From Doris montereyensis (lineage: Eukaryota > Mollusca > Gastropoda > Nudibranchia > Dorididae), in NCBI GenBank assembly GCA_037039925.1, contig JAXRKP010000997.1, forward strand, positions 97,501 to 161,500: DNA of 64,000 nt, given 5' to 3'. This document shows, piece after piece, positions 49,409 through 60,199 of this stretch. Position numbers and translations under genes: made by a program. The notes beneath the pieces were generated by a model, which saw nothing but the letters and a program-made list of their open reading frames with translations, did no database searches and had not been told where the DNA came from. Within the stretch, counting starts at the first letter, position 1; each line of letters opens with the position of its first letter.

Positions 49409-50098
49409 TCTATAATTCTGAGTTGGTCGTTCTTTGTTCGCCTAAGGTTCTGTTGCTAGGCCACTAAGAGTAAGAGTAACCACATGTTTCTAAATGATCT
49501 CAAGACATGTTTCTAAATGATCTCAAGGATGTTTTCATTTTGAAGCATTCTTCCATCAAAAGTGATGTTTAATTATTGAAAATTTCATGTTTCCCCCTTT
49601 TTTGAATAGAATTTTCATTCACCTAGATCACCATTTTGAGTTATAATTAAAAAGTTGGGATAGTACCATTCACGCCTACCTGCATAACCTCAGTATCGAA
49701 TACTAACTCTATCTAATAATTGTACTTGGTATCTCCCGGGCTAACACGCTTGTATTTATATATATAATTTTGAGTTGGTTGTTCTGTGTTCGTCAAAGAC
49801 TGCTGCCAGGCCGCAAAGAGTAACCATATTAAGCATGTAGATTCTAAATGATCCCAAGGTTGTTTTTATTTAAGGAAGATTTACCAGAAGTGATGTTTAA
49901 TGTTATTAATGAAAATTTCATTGATTCCCAGTCTTTGAGTAGAATTTTTATTCATCTGAGCCGTCATTTCAAACACGTTTTATTACTAAAAGGTTGAATA
50001 GTAAGTCTACTGTTCACGCCTACCTGTGCAACTAATATTGAATACTGACGATCTAATAACTATCCTTGGTATAACATGGGTTGTAACATGCTTGTTAT
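49409..50098 (+). repeat. Unclassified repeat X, copies 3 and 4 in tandem
   Basis: Copy 3 (49409-49752) and copy 4 (about 49758-50098) follow one another, each opening with a TAAT(T)TTGAGTTGGT-like word and ending with a GGG-TAACA(C/T)GCTTGT word. In RTRAF intron 1. Confidence 0.65.
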
Positions 50099-50811
50099 TA
50101 TTTGTATGACAAGCTTTGGTAGCGTTCAACTCAGTTAAAGTGATCTAATTTGCACAATAAGTGCATAGATGCTGTGGAATGAATGAATCATCGTTTCCCC
50201 AAAAAGTAAACTTGAAATAGTTTAGTATGGTATAACTTTACAAAATAATGAATTTAAAGAAATTGAATTTGGCTCCACTTTTGCGTTAAATATACTTAAC
50301 AACATTTCTTTCTTTTGAAGTTTGTAACATAGCTACATATTCTGAGACAAAAACTTTGGCCTTATGTATGGCCATTGGCCTATTCTCTAGTGTCCCAAAT
50401 TTTGATTCTATTTGGAGATTCAGCTATCAATTCTTTACACTGATTTGTTCATAGCCTTTAACCCCTAAAAAAATTACCTCTCAGAAGACAGTATATTTTT
50501 TATAAATCGTCATTGCATTTAACCTTCAACCGTCTTAAGTCGTTATGTTGCAGTGGATGGCAGCTGACCTACATTAACCAGTTGGAAGACACGATCTATA
50601 GAACTAAAAAGTGTGAAATGCATTTTTGAAGAACCGGAATTTATATTTTTCTATAATTGAAAAGAGAAGAAGGATGATTATAACGAAAACTACAAAATTG
50701 AAATTATGGTGAAGCAAATTTAATATTATACTCCTGAATGCTTACCATTTTATGTATTTAAATTCTTTCAACTAAAAATAACTGTCTGTGTATTGTACTT
50801 CCTTTTTGCAG

Positions 50812-50936
50812 ACAAGTCCAAGTTTCAAGCTTTAATTTTGTGGTTAGAAGACCAAAAGATTCGCCACTTCAAAATTGAGGACAGAGGAACGTTAAGGGAC
50901 ATTGAAAATGAAAATTGGCCCAAAGCCTTTGAATCT
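50812..50936 (+). CDS. RTRAF: RTRAF exon 2
   Basis: The acceptor is TTTTTGCAG and the donor is GAATCT|GTAAGT. It reads DKSKFQALILWLEDQKIRHF, then KIEDRGTLRDIENENWPKAF and ES. Human has FIVWLEDQKIRHYKIEDRGNLR in the same place; this is the most conserved block of the protein. Confidence 0.95.
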
Positions 50937-51534
50937 GTAAGTATGATGGCATTTAACAATATTTATTTTTTGTGTACGAAGGTTAGAATCTAAAAGTAAG
51001 CGCTAGTAGATTTTCTCACTTTGTGTAAAGGACTATGAGCAGTGAAATGGTCTAATTTGATTCATGAGTCTTAAAAGGAATGTTGTAATAAATTTTTGTG
51101 TTTTATTTTATTGCTCAGTTTCTCATTGCAATGGGTGTATCTGTTTTGTTCCTATCTTTATACATGATCCTTTCCATTTTCTTTACCCTCCTCTTCCTAA
51201 AATATCGTCTTTCATTTCAGGTACACATTTTTGTGTTTGTTTTTTTTTCTTTATAAGAACTAAACATTATTATAATCTATTCTTTTTTCAGTGTTTTTGT
51301 TCTTGGATGAATTTGTATGTTTTTCTGTCCTTTTTGCACATTCAGTTACAGTTATGCCTCTATGTTTACGTATATAAAGTATAGGTTTTGCCCTTTAATA
51401 TCCACTACAATATCCGTACTTTGACACATCAAGCCATTAGTTGTTGTTCGTAAAATGTGAAGAAAAGGAAAGGTGTCAAAACAAAAGATTTGTTTGATTT
51501 CCTCAAGGCTTAGAAAAAGAGAGATTTTGATATT

Positions 51535-51853
51535 TTATTTGATTTACCCACGTCCACAACTTAGGTGATCTCAGGGGTTTTGGTAGGATTTTTGGTTTTG
51601 CTGGACTGCCCTGTAAACAGTGAAGGGATCTTTAACGAGCACAGAGGGTTGTGATCTGCATGTGGGACCTCCTTTTATCGTCCGTCTCCGATGGGACTAG
51701 GTGTCGATCTATGTACCTGGACCAGGGGGGGGGGGGGGGGGGGGATTTTGCTCGATAAAAAATCGAGAAAATTTTTCAGCCGTTGACGGGACTCGAACTC
51801 AATACCTTTTGATTGAGAGGCCGACACCTTGCCTCTGGATCACCATCGAGTTT
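51535..51853 (-). mobile_element. SINE family 1 copy with poly(C)
   Basis: Complete on the minus strand: head with GCAAGGTGTCGGCCTCTCAA and GTTCGAGTCCCGTCAACGG, a C run (the G run at 51726-51744), body GGAGACGGACGATAAAAGG, and tail AAATCAAAT. In RTRAF intron 2. Confidence 0.85.
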
Positions 51854-52112
51854 ACCCAACTGTAGGTTAAATATGACACTATTTTGCAAGTTTTCGGTTT
51901 TACAATGGATAGAATTGAAACATTTAAGTACACCTGCAAATTCTTGTGTTAGTTTTTAGGCAGCCGGGGAGAGAGAGAGAGAGAAATTAAATTTTCTCCT
52001 TATTATCACAATTAATTTATATAATATACATAAGAATAGGCCTGCAGTTTTCAATTTCAAATGAGAACATTATCGATAAAATTTGATGTTTTTATTTCAT
52101 TTCATTTTTAAG

Positions 52113-52212
52113 TGCGTGACCGAGCTGAAGTGTCCATATACAGCCGATATGAAACAGCCAGTCATTGATTGGTTACTTGGCTTTGCTATTCGATTGGAGT
52201 ATGGAGACAATG
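52113..52212 (+). CDS. RTRAF: RTRAF exon 3
   Basis: The acceptor is TTTTTAAG and the donor is AATG|GTAATG. It reads CVTELKCPYTADMKQPVIDW, then LLGFAIRLEYGDN. Human has IDWLLGLAVRLEYGDN. It begins in phase 0 and ends one base into a Val codon. Confidence 0.95.
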
Positions 52213-52486
52213 GTAATGTGATAAATGTCACAGTGACTGTTGGGTTTGGGGCTTTTTACTCTGTTTTGTTGGTTGTAGGTTTTGTTTATATAATTATTGT
52301 GGGGTAACAATAGGGTCCATTATTAGATTTTGTAGCATAAATAGTTTTATACTGATGTGATCTGGTGTGAATGCTCTTGATATATATATATGTGCTTTTA
52401 TGTCATGAGCTTTTTTAATGAGAAAAGTTTGTATAAGATTTAGGGTTTGACTTTAGAGTTTTCGTCTTTTAAAACAAAGTAAAGTA

Positions 52487-52770
52487 CCCACAAGGCTGTT
52501 ACGGCTGATAGAGCTGGAGCTTATGCCAGTGTAAATAGCGTGAAACGGAACAGGTGATTATAATCACCCCTTGGACAGGACGCTAGTCTGACACAGGTCT
52601 CGTTCCCAAACTAGTGCTTTTACCCATTTGTACCTGGGTTGAGTGGGGAAACTGTGTTAAATGTCTTTCCCAAGGAACACAATGTCGGATCTACCTTTGC
52701 TAGGATTCAAACACGGGACCTCATGATCTCTAGTCTGGCAGTGTAACCACTTAGCCACCGACGTAACCCT
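52487..52770 (-). mobile_element. SINE family 2 copy
   Basis: Minus-strand head GTGGCTAAGTGGTTACACTG, GTTTGAATCCTAGCAAAGG, and body end CATAAGCTCCAGCTCTATCA. In RTRAF intron 3. Confidence 0.8.
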
Positions 52771-52930
52771 TCCGTTTTGTATTGAAAATCATTTTCGTTC
52801 GTTTCATATCTTTTTATCATAATTTGAAATTTTGAAGTATGTGAGACGTTATGTCTTTTCAACTTTTTAGCAGCAAAATGTCAAGATTATTCATACAATT
52901 GTAATGTTACTTTAACATTTTCTTTTTTAG

Positions 52931-53023
52931 TGGAGAAGTACAAGTCTGTTACACCAGCGCAAGTGAAAAATAACCAAGGAGTTAAACCAGGAACGTCTCA
53001 AAATCCACTAGATAACCTCGGCT
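52931..53023 (+). CDS. RTRAF: RTRAF exon 4
   Basis: The acceptor is TTCTTTTTTAG and the donor is GGCT|GTGAGTA. It reads (V)EKYKSVTPAQVKNNQGVKPG, then TSQNPLDNLG. It corresponds to the variable linker before the DVNNPDFKAG block in human. It ends one base into a codon. Confidence 0.88.
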
Positions 53024-53334
53024 GTGAGTAACAAAATATTATTCTCATCTTTCAAATATCTAAAGAGGAAGGAAATATCATTTATCTTAATATCAATTAA
53101 TCTTCAATAATTTACTATGATCATCATATAGGTTGTTCTCTAAATGAATTGAGACGAAAAAAAACATGATAAAAGTCATGTAAAATATTGAAAAGCAAGT
53201 AGCACAACCTACCAGCACCTTTTCATTGTCAACTATTTGATTACATATTTGGTGGCATTAACCCTGTTGGGATTTTTTCAGTTTCTTTTTACATGTTTCC
53301 CATTATTATTTTATATATTTAATAATGGAATCTC

Positions 53335-55225
53335 GAACCCAAACAGGAACTAATGATTTTAGGTGATTTAAATGCTAGAGTAGGCAACAATGTAGAAACA
53401 CCAGGAGGAGTAATAGGTAAAGAAGGAGAGACAACAACTTCTCCAAATGGAGAGAGATTAATAGATTTTTGTCTACAGAATAACATGAAAATAGCAAACA
53501 CTTTTTTTCTCATAAAGATATCCACAAATATACAAGAGTAAATGAAGACAGATGCGAAAAGTCAATCATAGACTATGTAATAGTTAGCAGCTTCCTTTTT
53601 ACAGTACAATGGACGCAAGAGTAAACAGAGAAGTTGAAATATTTAGTGACCCTCACCTAGTGATTGCCAAAATATAATTACTAACTGAAGAGAACAAACA
53701 GAAAAGGAAAGAGAAGAAAGCTACTAAACTCAAAATAGGAGAACTAAATAAACCAATATTAAAACAGATATACCAATCTAGGATAAAAGATTAATAGGTG
53801 AAAGGCATATTGATCTGAATGATAGCACAATAGAAAAAAAGGGCAAATGTATAAAGAAACACTCCTCAGTTGTACTAAAGAGGTCTGTGGTAGGAAACAA
53901 ATTAAAGGAAAAGAATAGCACGGTGGAGAGAGAATGTCAAGACTAAGATCAAAGAAAAGAAGGTTGCCTGGAAGAAATACTTGCAAACAAAGAGGCCTGA
54001 GGAAAGGACAGATTCCGTGAGTGAAAGAACTATTGCCAAAGAAGAAGTGAGGAAAGCAAAACACGAACAATGGAAAGAGTTTGGACAAAGACTTCAAGAA
54101 AGCTATCAAGGGAATCAAAAGCTGTTCTGGGGGCAATGAAGAGCAATAGAAAGACCAAAGTATGCCCAATACGATAAGGACAAATAATGAAAGAAGACAG
54201 CGAATTCATGGAAACATGAAGAAAGTATTTTCAATAATTACATACAAATTTGATGTAGATGTAGGAGTTAGACAGGGTTGTGTCCTTAATCCTGGTTTGT
54301 TTATCACCACATTTATGGATTCAATCGCAAAGGCATCCCTAAAAAATGAAGAAAATGAATATAGGTATGTGGAAACTCAAACCAGTAAATGTATCAATAC
54401 TTTTATTTGCTGATGATTTAGTTCTGTTCGGAAAATCAGAAAGTGATCTTCAGTCAAAAATCAACATGATGACTGATGAACTAAATAAAAGAGGAACGAG
54501 TAAATGCAAAGAAAACCAAAACAATGCTAGTAACTAGGGAAGCTAAAACACAAAATCTTAAATTGGGCAGAGAACTTAGAACAAGTTCAAATCTGCAATT
54601 ATCTAGGAGTAAGGATTAACTCAGAGGAAAACTAAGAGAAGAAATCAGCCAGAGAATCCAAAAGACAATGATAATATATAACTATCTATGAAAGGCATTT
54701 ATAGGTAAACAAGAATTGTCAACAAAAACCAAAATGGCAATATAGAACACAATTTATTGTCCTACCCTCCTCTATGGCAGTGAAACCTGGACCTTAGACA
54801 GTAGGGAATACAGTAGAGTACAAGCAGCTGAAATGAAATATGTAAGAAGAGTAGTCGGAAAACTAAAAGAGACAAAATCAGAAACACAACAATAAAAGAT
54901 CAAACCAAAGCAGACGGCATAAAAACTAAGATAGAAATAAATTAACTGAGATGGTTTGGGCATGTAAACAGAATGAATGACAATAGAATGGCTAGATCAG
55001 TATACAGTGCTAAAACCCAATGTAAAAGACCAAAAGGCAGACCTCGGAGAAAGTGGGAGGAAGATATAAAAGAGGCATTAAAGTAAAGAAATTTAACATT
55101 TTAGGACGGAAGCAGGAAAATGCCAGGACAGGACAACCTGGAGAAAGATTATTTCGGGCATCTAAACTCATACACCGAAAGGTAGAATGGGAAAAGATAA
55201 AGAAAGAAAAGAAAGATACTAGATA
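53335..55225 (+). mobile_element. EN-RT LINE copy D with internal deletion
   Basis: In RTRAF intron 4. It starts in the endonuclease (MILGDLNARVGNNVETPGG), runs to about 54240, then jumps to FDVDVGVRQGC and LLFADDLVLFGKSESD near 54405-54440, and ends with RPKGRPRRKWEED near 55030 and the shared 3' end. Compared with copy C about 640 bp of the RT N-terminal half is missing. Confidence 0.85.
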
Positions 55226-55818
55226 ATGTTAACATATTTTTTTTTGTCTTTGATACCTTATCTCAACCTAAATATATATACATCTGAACACAAAACGTTC
55301 GAGATTTCCACTTTTGTCTCCTTTTTTGTGTAGCAGTATGGAAAACACGGCACCTATTGTATATGAAATTGCGACATGGCATGATTTTGTCAGTCTCGCC
55401 TAGTGTGTGCTACATTATAGTTTTCTATCGATACCGTATTTACCGTTGACAAAAAATCTTTTGTTTAAATTTTGGCGTTCCTGAAAAAACAGGGACGTAA
55501 AATTCCCCCCCCCCCCCCAACTAACTAAAAAACAACATTTCAAACGATCAGTAACCGAGTAAGAAAAGTTCACAGAGCAATGTGACTTGAGGTGGTGAGA
55601 AAGTAGGCCTACCATTTTATCTTATCTTCTATACAATTGTAAAACTTCTCTTTCAATGCAAATAGGTTCTCTTTCTGTGATCAAAGTTCCGTCATGAACA
55701 TGTCAGATATTGTCAGTGAATGTTGTAAATTTTATCTTTTAATGATGAAAACGGTTGACAATCTACTTGTAGCTTCTCCGTGGTCGCTAAGTGTTCAATT
55801 TTGTTTCTGTATTGCCAG

Positions 55819-55905
55819 TTGATAGTGCAGAATTTAAAGCTGGAGTTACCTCCCTTGCAATGCTTTTACGTTCCGCCTCATCCTGACTATCTGGAACAGC
55901 TGAAG
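55819..55905 (+). CDS. RTRAF: RTRAF exon 5, apparent frame break
   Basis: The acceptor is ATTGCCAG and the donor is CTGAAG|GTAAAA. The first part reads FDSAEFKAGVTSLAMLLR in the frame set by exon 4. The last part reads PPHPDYLEQLK in the frame required by exon 6. Human is DFKAGVMALANLLQIQRHDDYLVMLK, so both halves are real coding sequence. The exon is 87 nt, while the flanking phases need a length of 2 modulo 3. One extra base, or two missing bases, near 55868-55873 explains it. The 5' frame would otherwise stop at TGA about 55883. An assembly indel and a genuine mutation are both possible. Confidence 0.85.
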
Positions 55906-55989
55906 GTAAAAAGAGAGAGAGGAAGAACTTTGATCTGTTAGTGATTAGTTTTTAGCTACCAGGTGTACATACTCCCATGCTTGGCTTAT

Positions 55990-56272
55990 TGGCATCTCAG
56001 AATGCGTAGAATTTTAAAATTTTGCCCAGACTGCCCTGTAAACAGCCAAGGATTCTTTAACATGCACAGAGTATTGTGATTGGCACACAGGACCTCCTCT
56101 TTATCATCCGTTTCCAATGGGACTAGGTGTCGACTTACTTACCTGGACCGAGGGGAAGGTGGGGGGGGGGGGGCAGATTTTTTACTCACAAATACTTTTA
56201 AAAATTGTTCAATCGTTGAGGTTTGAGCCTTCAACCTTTTGGTTGAGAGGCTAACACCTTGCGTCTGAATTA
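55990..56272 (-). mobile_element. SINE family 1 copy with poly(C)
   Basis: Minus strand: CGCAAGGTGTTAGCCTCTCA head, C run (the G run at 56160-56173), body GGAAACGGATGATAAAGAGG, and CACAATACTCTGTGCATGTT. In RTRAF intron 5. Confidence 0.8.
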
Positions 56273-56980
56273 GTCTTTCTCCCCCTCTCCGCCTTTTTTT
56301 TTTGTGTGTGTTTAACTGCCATGCAGGTGACCCAAGTTTGTTCCTCAGTCTCCGTTTCTTATTTCTTTACTGGCCATCCTAACAGTCCAGCACCTAGGTG
56401 GCTGGGTCTATGCAGACCTTTGATAAAGCAGAGTGAAAAGCTTTGTAGCAAACTGCCATATTGAGCTGTATGCTTAGGAAAATAAAACTCAGGATTCTTT
56501 TCCTGGTTTCCGTGCTGTCAACGTTCAGTGCTGAAACTTTCTTTACTTTACTTTACTCTAGGTACAGTGAGTAAGTGTCAGATTTAAAGGAAATCAAAGT
56601 GAAGTAAAAAAAATGTTATGATCTTATTGGTTGTTTTTTATGTAAATCAAGTGTCATTTTTAAAAATGTTTAAACATATCATGTATTTTTCAACAATTGC
56701 ATCTGACTTCGATGCCAGGTTCCATTTATAATCATCTCCATTTACCAGCTAAAATACACATGTACATACAAATCTTTAAAAATCATGCTTTGTGGGTAAT
56801 TGCGACATGTGGACGACGGTTCAAATTTGTTGTATCTTATAAGTCTCTAATGTTTACAAATATTAAAATATGATGCAAGGCAATGTGTGAGTGGCATTTT
56901 AACTGCTTGATATTTCCTCTTCCTTGGGATCAAAAGTTTATGGGAGTGTTAATACACAATTGCTACTTTTGACTCCACAG

Positions 56981-57058
56981 GGTATTTGCATTCTGCTCGA
57001 AGACAAATTTTCCAAAGAGGCTCTTGACCTTGCCTTGAAACAAACAAAAAATGTCAAG
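56981..57058 (+). CDS. RTRAF: RTRAF exon 6
   Basis: The acceptor is ACTCCACAG and the donor is GTCAAG|GTCTGT. Phase 0 at both ends. It reads GICILLEDKFSKEALDLALK, then QTKNVK. It aligns with AIRILVQERLTQDAVAKANQ in human. Confidence 0.92.
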
Positions 57059-57132
57059 GTCTGTATTTCTTTCTTTCCCTCTCTTCCCCATAGTCTTACT
57101 CATTTTTTCTTTCTCTTTCTTTTTCTCTTTAT

Positions 57133-57135
57133 CTT

Positions 57136-57210
<75 letters not shown>

Positions 57211-57212
57211 TC

Positions 57213-57256
<44 letters not shown>

Positions 57257-57285
57257 CCTCCCTCTCTCTCTCTCTCTCTCTCTCC

Positions 57286-57365
<80 letters not shown>
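57133..57365. repeat. (CT)n / CCCT microsatellite just after RTRAF exon 6
   Basis: It begins about 75 bp after the exon 6 donor. Mostly pure CT with CCCTCC interruptions. All open frames over it are shadows. Confidence 0.95.
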
Positions 57366-57367
<2 letters not shown>

Positions 57368-57453
57368 ACTCCCACGTAGGTAAAATAAATAAAACAAAGG
57401 TAAGGAAGCCTGAGTACCTAGACTGTTTAAAATTCAACTCTTTACTTCATTAA

Positions 57454-57735
57454 CTCCTTTGCTGCCCAGGACACAAAACATAGCAGTTCTGGTGAAAAAT
57501 TGATGGTTTTCTTTTCTAAAGGGATGTTATTCAATCCAAATGCAAGTTTTTTATGCAGTTATGTCCCATAGACCACTCACCAAACCTATTGAAACATACG
57601 TCTAAATTGTACGGACACGTGGCATATAGCATGCACAAAACTGACTGGCCCCAGCCCGTAAATTCCATTGACACATGGCATATAGCATGCACAAACTGGC
57701 TCGTAGAATTCTACGGGCGCATGGCAGTGAAGGGG
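57454..57735. mobile_element. TTAA-flanked MITE, piggyBac-like
   Basis: It is bounded by TTAA at 57450-57453 and 57736-57739. The left end CTCCTTTGCTGCC and the right end read in reverse, CCCCTTCACTGCC, form imperfect inverted repeats that match the piggyBac-type CCC(T)TT-CTGCC pattern. The interior has a duplicated CATGGCATATAGCATGCACA-like segment and no ORF. In RTRAF intron 6. Confidence 0.65.
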
Positions 57736-58012
57736 TTAAACAAAGGCTGTCGTATATCAACTGCCGCTTCCTCCCACTTAGTACTGTTATGTAGCATAAG
57801 GGTACCAAGAATATCCAATCTAGCAGGCTTTTATGTCCCCGTTTGTAAACTAATTGAAAGTTGTTGGGTTTTTTATAATTTATAACAAATTGGGCGGGGG
57901 TTATTGTTTTTGTGAACATTGACATGAAATATCAACCTTGTAGTTGTAGATACTCAGTAAATATCTTTTTTTTGTAATATTTATCAGAAACTTGCTCCTT
58001 TTTCCATTTCAG

Positions 58013-58061
58013 GATGAACTCATTCCCCTAGATAAGACTGAGCTGGGATTTGAAGCTGGAG
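58013..58061 (+). CDS. RTRAF: RTRAF exon 7
   Basis: The acceptor is CCATTTCAG and the donor is GGAG|GTATGT. It reads DELIPLDKTELGFEAG. Human has ALDKHILGFDTG. 49 nt, ending one base into an Asp codon. Confidence 0.9.
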
Positions 58062-58095
58062 GTATGTTTTTATCTTGGTAAAGAGGACTATTCTC

Positions 58096-58430
<335 letters not shown>

Positions 58431-59852
58431 ACACATTTATATATTCTTCTCTTTTATACGTGTCTCAAGCATAGACACAAGACAAGTAGAGAGAAAAGAC
58501 CCAATTTAAAAAAAACCTGTTTAAAATGGCATATCATCTTAAAAAGGAATTAAAAGATTTCAAATCAAAAGACATCTTTCTTGAAAATGATAGAAGGATT
58601 TTCAATGTCCTTTTCCTGCTTTCTCACTTAATCTGTTTCTTCAAAGGATGGATTTGGGTCTAACTTCTCACTCTCTTCTCAGTTTTGAATCTGTTTTTCT
58701 GCTAGTACACCTGACCCTGTCTTGGCATTGTAATGGACAGATATTGGATTGGTCACTGAAGCATGTTTTAGAATGTAATCTGCATACTATAATAACCATT
58801 TATGGACAATTTTCAATTAACAAAATTTAAATTTTATGTTGTTTCTTGTCTTCAACCTTTATGTTGTTGAGTTTGCAGTTTATAAGTGTCTAAAAATTAT
58901 TATTTTTAAACGTGAAATTTACAAAAGAACGGAACCAGCATGTAAGAGCATTGACGTAGCAGCTCGGGCTACATAGAGATGACACACTCACATAAGCAAG
59001 ACAATTGATAGGTCTCAACTTCGCCTGAAACTAATGACTGTCTCCACTGTTATGCACATTGTTAGCATAGCAACGGCCTTGTTGGTTTAGTCAAACCACC
59101 ACAAAGGAATGCAGGTAACAAAGCAACAGAGGCAAAAGCAAGTTTTTGTCAAAGATTGGTGGATAAACCGAGATATAAGAAAAGGGACTACTGTTCCTGT
59201 TTCTCGTCTCCCATATCCAAAACTGGACTGTTTTTGTTGCTGCTCATAGCATTGAAGAAGAGAGAAACGGAAGGAGAGGCAGAGAGAGAGAGAATGGTCC
59301 TACTCCTATGATTTATTGCATTTCGTCTAAGTGCAGTTTCTTTTTAGTTAGAAACCTAGGGCGATCACAATGACTATTATTGCCTAGGCTCGGCTTTCTT
59401 TGCATATTGTTATGTGCTTGGCATGCACATGAACATTGAGAGGAAGAGTTGGAGGGGGTCCTAAACAGTTTGCTGTTCATACTTGATTTTATTAAATAGG
59501 GACATTTTTAGTATTGAGACAGCTGTTTTTCTCACTACAAGGGAGAAGGAAAAAGGTTCGGTTTTTCATTTCAATTTTCACCTCCATTTGTGAGAAATTT
59601 GAACTTCACAAGTTTGAATGACCTGTATTTAAGATTGTTTTGACTCAATGACAACCAGCAACTGCGGTAAAGTTGGAAAACACTAGTTGTAAGACAAGAC
59701 AAGTTTTCAATGTTGTTATTATTATCGAGTAAGAGGAATAATCATTAACTCTGTGATGACTAGGTGTAAGACAAGAAATGTTTTCAATGTTACGATTATT
59801 ATGGTTTAAGAGGAATAATAATTAACTCTATGCATGCTTTTCTATTTGACAG

Positions 59853-60010
59853 ATTATATCATGATGGAGGCAGCCAAAATTTTACGTCTGTTGCATATCA
59901 GAGATCTGAGAGACCTTCAGACCAAAATCAACTCTGCCATTGTTGCCGTACAGGCTATTACAGCAAACCCCAAGACAGACGCCAGGCTTGGCAAAGTGGG
60001 AAGATTATAG
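59853..60010 (+). CDS. RTRAF: RTRAF exon 8, C-terminus
   Basis: The acceptor is CTATTTGACAG. It reads YIMMEAAKILRLLHIRDLRD, LQTKINSAIVAVQAITANPK and TDARLGKVGRL, then TAG. The human end is ELQTKINEAIVAVQAIIADPKT and ends LGKVGR. One extra Leu closes the protein here. Confidence 0.95.
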
Positions 60011-60126
60011 GGTTGTGGTTCTTTAATTTAACTTAGGCGTTACTATTGCTCATGGAATAAGTCCTTTGTCCCAGGATATCTCACAGTTCTACCAATCGTC
60101 ACATTTATTCTCTCTATCTTTTACTC

Positions 60127-60132
60127 ATTAAA
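60127..60132 (+). terminator. Candidate RTRAF poly(A) signal
   Basis: ATTAAA, 117 bp after the RTRAF stop, the common AATAAA variant. Confidence 0.4.
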
Positions 60133-60199
60133 ACATTGTTACCAAGTTAATTGTGTACAAAGAAAATTTTAAATATATATTTATAAAAATGTTATGTGT

